DNA from: Bacillota bacterium
GTDB taxonomy: Bacteria > Bacillota > Limnochordia > DTU080
Direction: 5' to 3'
NCBI GenBank assembly: GCA_012838035.1
Contig: DUQB01000167.1
Coordinates: 1 to 58,058 of the forward strand
Length of the DNA stretch: 58,058 nt
Below the pieces are notes generated by a model. The model saw nothing but the letters and a program-made list of their open reading frames with translations. It ran no database searches and was not told the origin of the DNA. This document shows positions 57,148 to 58,058 of the stretch, in pieces. The first letter of the stretch is position 1. Each line of letters opens with the position of its first letter. Made by a program: the position numbers and the translations under genes.

Positions 57148-57621
57148 TCAATCGATCGTTCGCACGAGCCGTTCCCCATGACGTATAAGACCCGCTCTAA
57201 CCGCCAAAGCAGCAAGAAACTCTTCGCGTGGAAACGGCGATATGAGAATCCGTCCGAAAGTCGTGCGCGTCGTGCGTATTTCCAACCGGTTAAGCGACAG
57301 CGCCGGCGCTGAAAGCGGGTTCTTCGTCGGGCGCACCTCACTGATATCAGCATAACGAATGCGCCTTTTCATAACACCGAACTGAATGATGAGATCGTCC
57401 CGCGTCATACCATAACGAATGGAAATCACGAAAACACCGTAAAGGGCGACAATAAAAACCATACTAATGACCAGAGCGATGACGGATCGTATGTCTCCGG
57501 AGCGCCATTCCGATATTAGGCCTGAAAGCCCCACAAACGGCAATACTACTAGGATCATACCGATCCACCAATCAATCTGTGAACGAAACCATAGTACCTC
57601 GGTATCCATCTCCTGGTGCAT
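57148..57621 (-). CDS. PH-domain membrane protein
   Basis: A 157-residue protein with two membrane helices near residues 20-37 and 46-69 (LALVISMVFIVALYGVFV type), then a bacterial PH-like domain of about 85 residues (MTRDDLIIQFGVMKRRI, YADISEVRPTKNP, FGRILISPFPREEFLAAL). It resembles YdbS/YdbT-type or DUF1200 proteins. Function is unknown; such proteins sit in the cytoplasmic membrane and some are stress induced. ATG 57621 follows GGAGGAG. Confidence 0.78.
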   Translation of the reverse strand: MHQEMDTEVLWFRSQIDWWIGMILVVLPFVGLSGLISEWRSGDIRSVIALVISMVFIVALYGVFVISIRYGMTRDDLIIQFGVMKRRIRYADISEVRPTKNPLSAPALSLNRLEIRTTRTTFGRILISPFPREEFLAALAVRAGLIRHGERLVRTID

Positions 57622-57908
57622 AGTGCTCCTCCATTTAGTTCGGATGATCGCATCGCGTCACGGCAAACGCCGGAATGGATGAGATATGAATTATCCTGTG
57701 TGTCTACCTGTCCCACCACTACCCGGAGCCAGAGACATGTCGTTTAATGTCAAAACCCTCTATAAAGGGGGAACACTTACGTATCCAACTAAGAGTTGAG
57801 GCAAACTACTTGCACGTCAACATCCATGTATCTCCTAATGGAGCATCGTTAAACCAGCCGCCGTAGAGGAGTGACGCATTGCGCGCCGTCTCGTATACCA
57901 TGCCGTAT
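57622..57908. other. Intergenic region next to the IS element end
   Basis: About 287 bases without a supported gene. A weak CCCTCTATAAAGGGGG hairpin lies near 57759. Adjacent to the IS200/IS605 end, so the first bases after it (reading down from 57908 on the minus strand) are the guide-encoding flank of the TnpB RNA. Confidence 0.4.
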
Positions 57909-57947
57909 TGACATACTCCCACGACTAAAGACGTGAGATTCTTGGGT
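57909..57947 (-). mobile_element. IS200/IS605-type right end with terminal hairpin
   Basis: Directly after the tnpB stop the minus strand reads AACCCAAGAATCTCACGTC, then TTTAGTCGTGGGAG and TATGTCAA. The hairpin CTCACG..CGTGGG is the degenerate form of the conserved right-end hairpin of IS605-like elements found in many Firmicutes. This part forms the scaffold of the omega-RNA that directs TnpB. The exact boundary near 57908 is inferred from the family pattern. Confidence 0.75.
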
Positions 57948-58058
57948 TCAAGCAGAGGCTGCGGTCTGAGACCGTCTTACGCCTCCTCGCCCGGAGTTGA
58001 TGCCCCAACTCCTTATGTTGCAGGCTGCATTGTGGTCACGATCCATGACCGAACCGCA
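57948..58058 (-). CDS. tnpB: TnpB C-terminal fragment, rest beyond the window
   Basis: The last 36 codons and stop of a tnpB gene, open to the right edge. The peptide contains the diagnostic DRDHNAACNI motif with the third RuvC aspartate, preceded by a cysteine that fits the CPxC zinc-finger end (CGSV), and ends in RRSQTAASA. TnpB is the RNA-guided nuclease of IS200/IS605 elements. Because the gene is cut by the window edge I cannot tell whether it is complete or has a partner tnpA. Confidence 0.85.
   Translation of the reverse strand, partial: CGSVMDRDHNAACNIRSWGINSGRGGVRRSQTAASA

Noticed and set aside
57745-57780. TTGACA on the minus strand at about 57754 as promoter of the PH-protein gene
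   Set aside because: No -10 element at 16-18 nt (GGCTCC stands there).
1-58058. CRISPR array, tRNA, rRNA or integrase genes
   Set aside because: No regularly spaced repeats, cloverleaf or rRNA stretches were seen on either strand.

Overview
The window (about 58 kb, moderate GC) looks like a chromosomal segment of a Bacillota (Firmicutes) bacterium, probably an uncultured saccharolytic lineage. Reasons: strong purine-rich Shine-Dalgarno (SD) sequences almost everywhere, many TTG and GTG starts, a tryptophan T-box leader on trpS, a split ThrE exporter, a YczE/YitT membrane protein, FabI, and many sugar-handling genes. The assignment is inference from gene content. No rRNA, tRNA, CRISPR array or prophage was seen. 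The only mobile element is the 3' end of an IS200/IS605-type tnpB at the right edge.

Layout. 1-3.7 kb: a TPR protein running off the left edge, a HAD phosphatase, a GNAT, a hypothetical protein and a ThuA-like protein. 3.7-8.8 kb: two overlapping ABC exporter genes flanking a DUF1854 protein; both exporters carry an N-terminal extension with a four-cysteine ribbon. 9.2-11.1 kb: a TIM-barrel sugar isomerase and a Gfo/Idh dehydrogenase. 11.2-20 kb (minus): M20 dipeptidase, gnd, zwf, acnA and T-box-controlled trpS. 20-25.7 kb: cold-shock protein, two-gene ThrE exporter, MFS transporter and transketolase. 25.8-32 kb (minus): a tight run of Ski2-like helicase, cyclase, GNAT, FkbH-like HAD, acyl carrier protein, BpsA-like aminopropyltransferase and ferritin-like protein. 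32-44.6 kb: two small unknowns behind a consensus promoter, MFS transporters, fabI-nagB, a lipid kinase, YczE, SDR, a subtilase, a BaiN-type flavoprotein behind a structured leader, and rnhA. 45-56 kb: a carbohydrate block with an orphan sugar-binding protein, two more TIM-barrel isomerases, a URO-D-like protein, a VOC protein, a sialate O-acetylesterase interrupted by an in-frame TGA, a GH20-like hydrolase and an SGNH esterase. 56.4-58 kb: Uma2, a PH-domain membrane protein and the tnpB end.

How they work together. zwf, gnd and tkt supply NADPH and pentoses, and acnA feeds the TCA cycle. NagB, GH20, the two esterases, ThuA, Gfo/Idh and the isomerases fit uptake and breakdown of amino- or acetylated sugars. 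The observations I rank highest are the FkbH-ACP-BpsA mini-cluster, which could build a polyamine-glycerate type metabolite on a carrier protein, the exporter-DUF1854-exporter module, and the nonsense codon that splits the acetylesterase between its catalytic Ser and its Asp/His.
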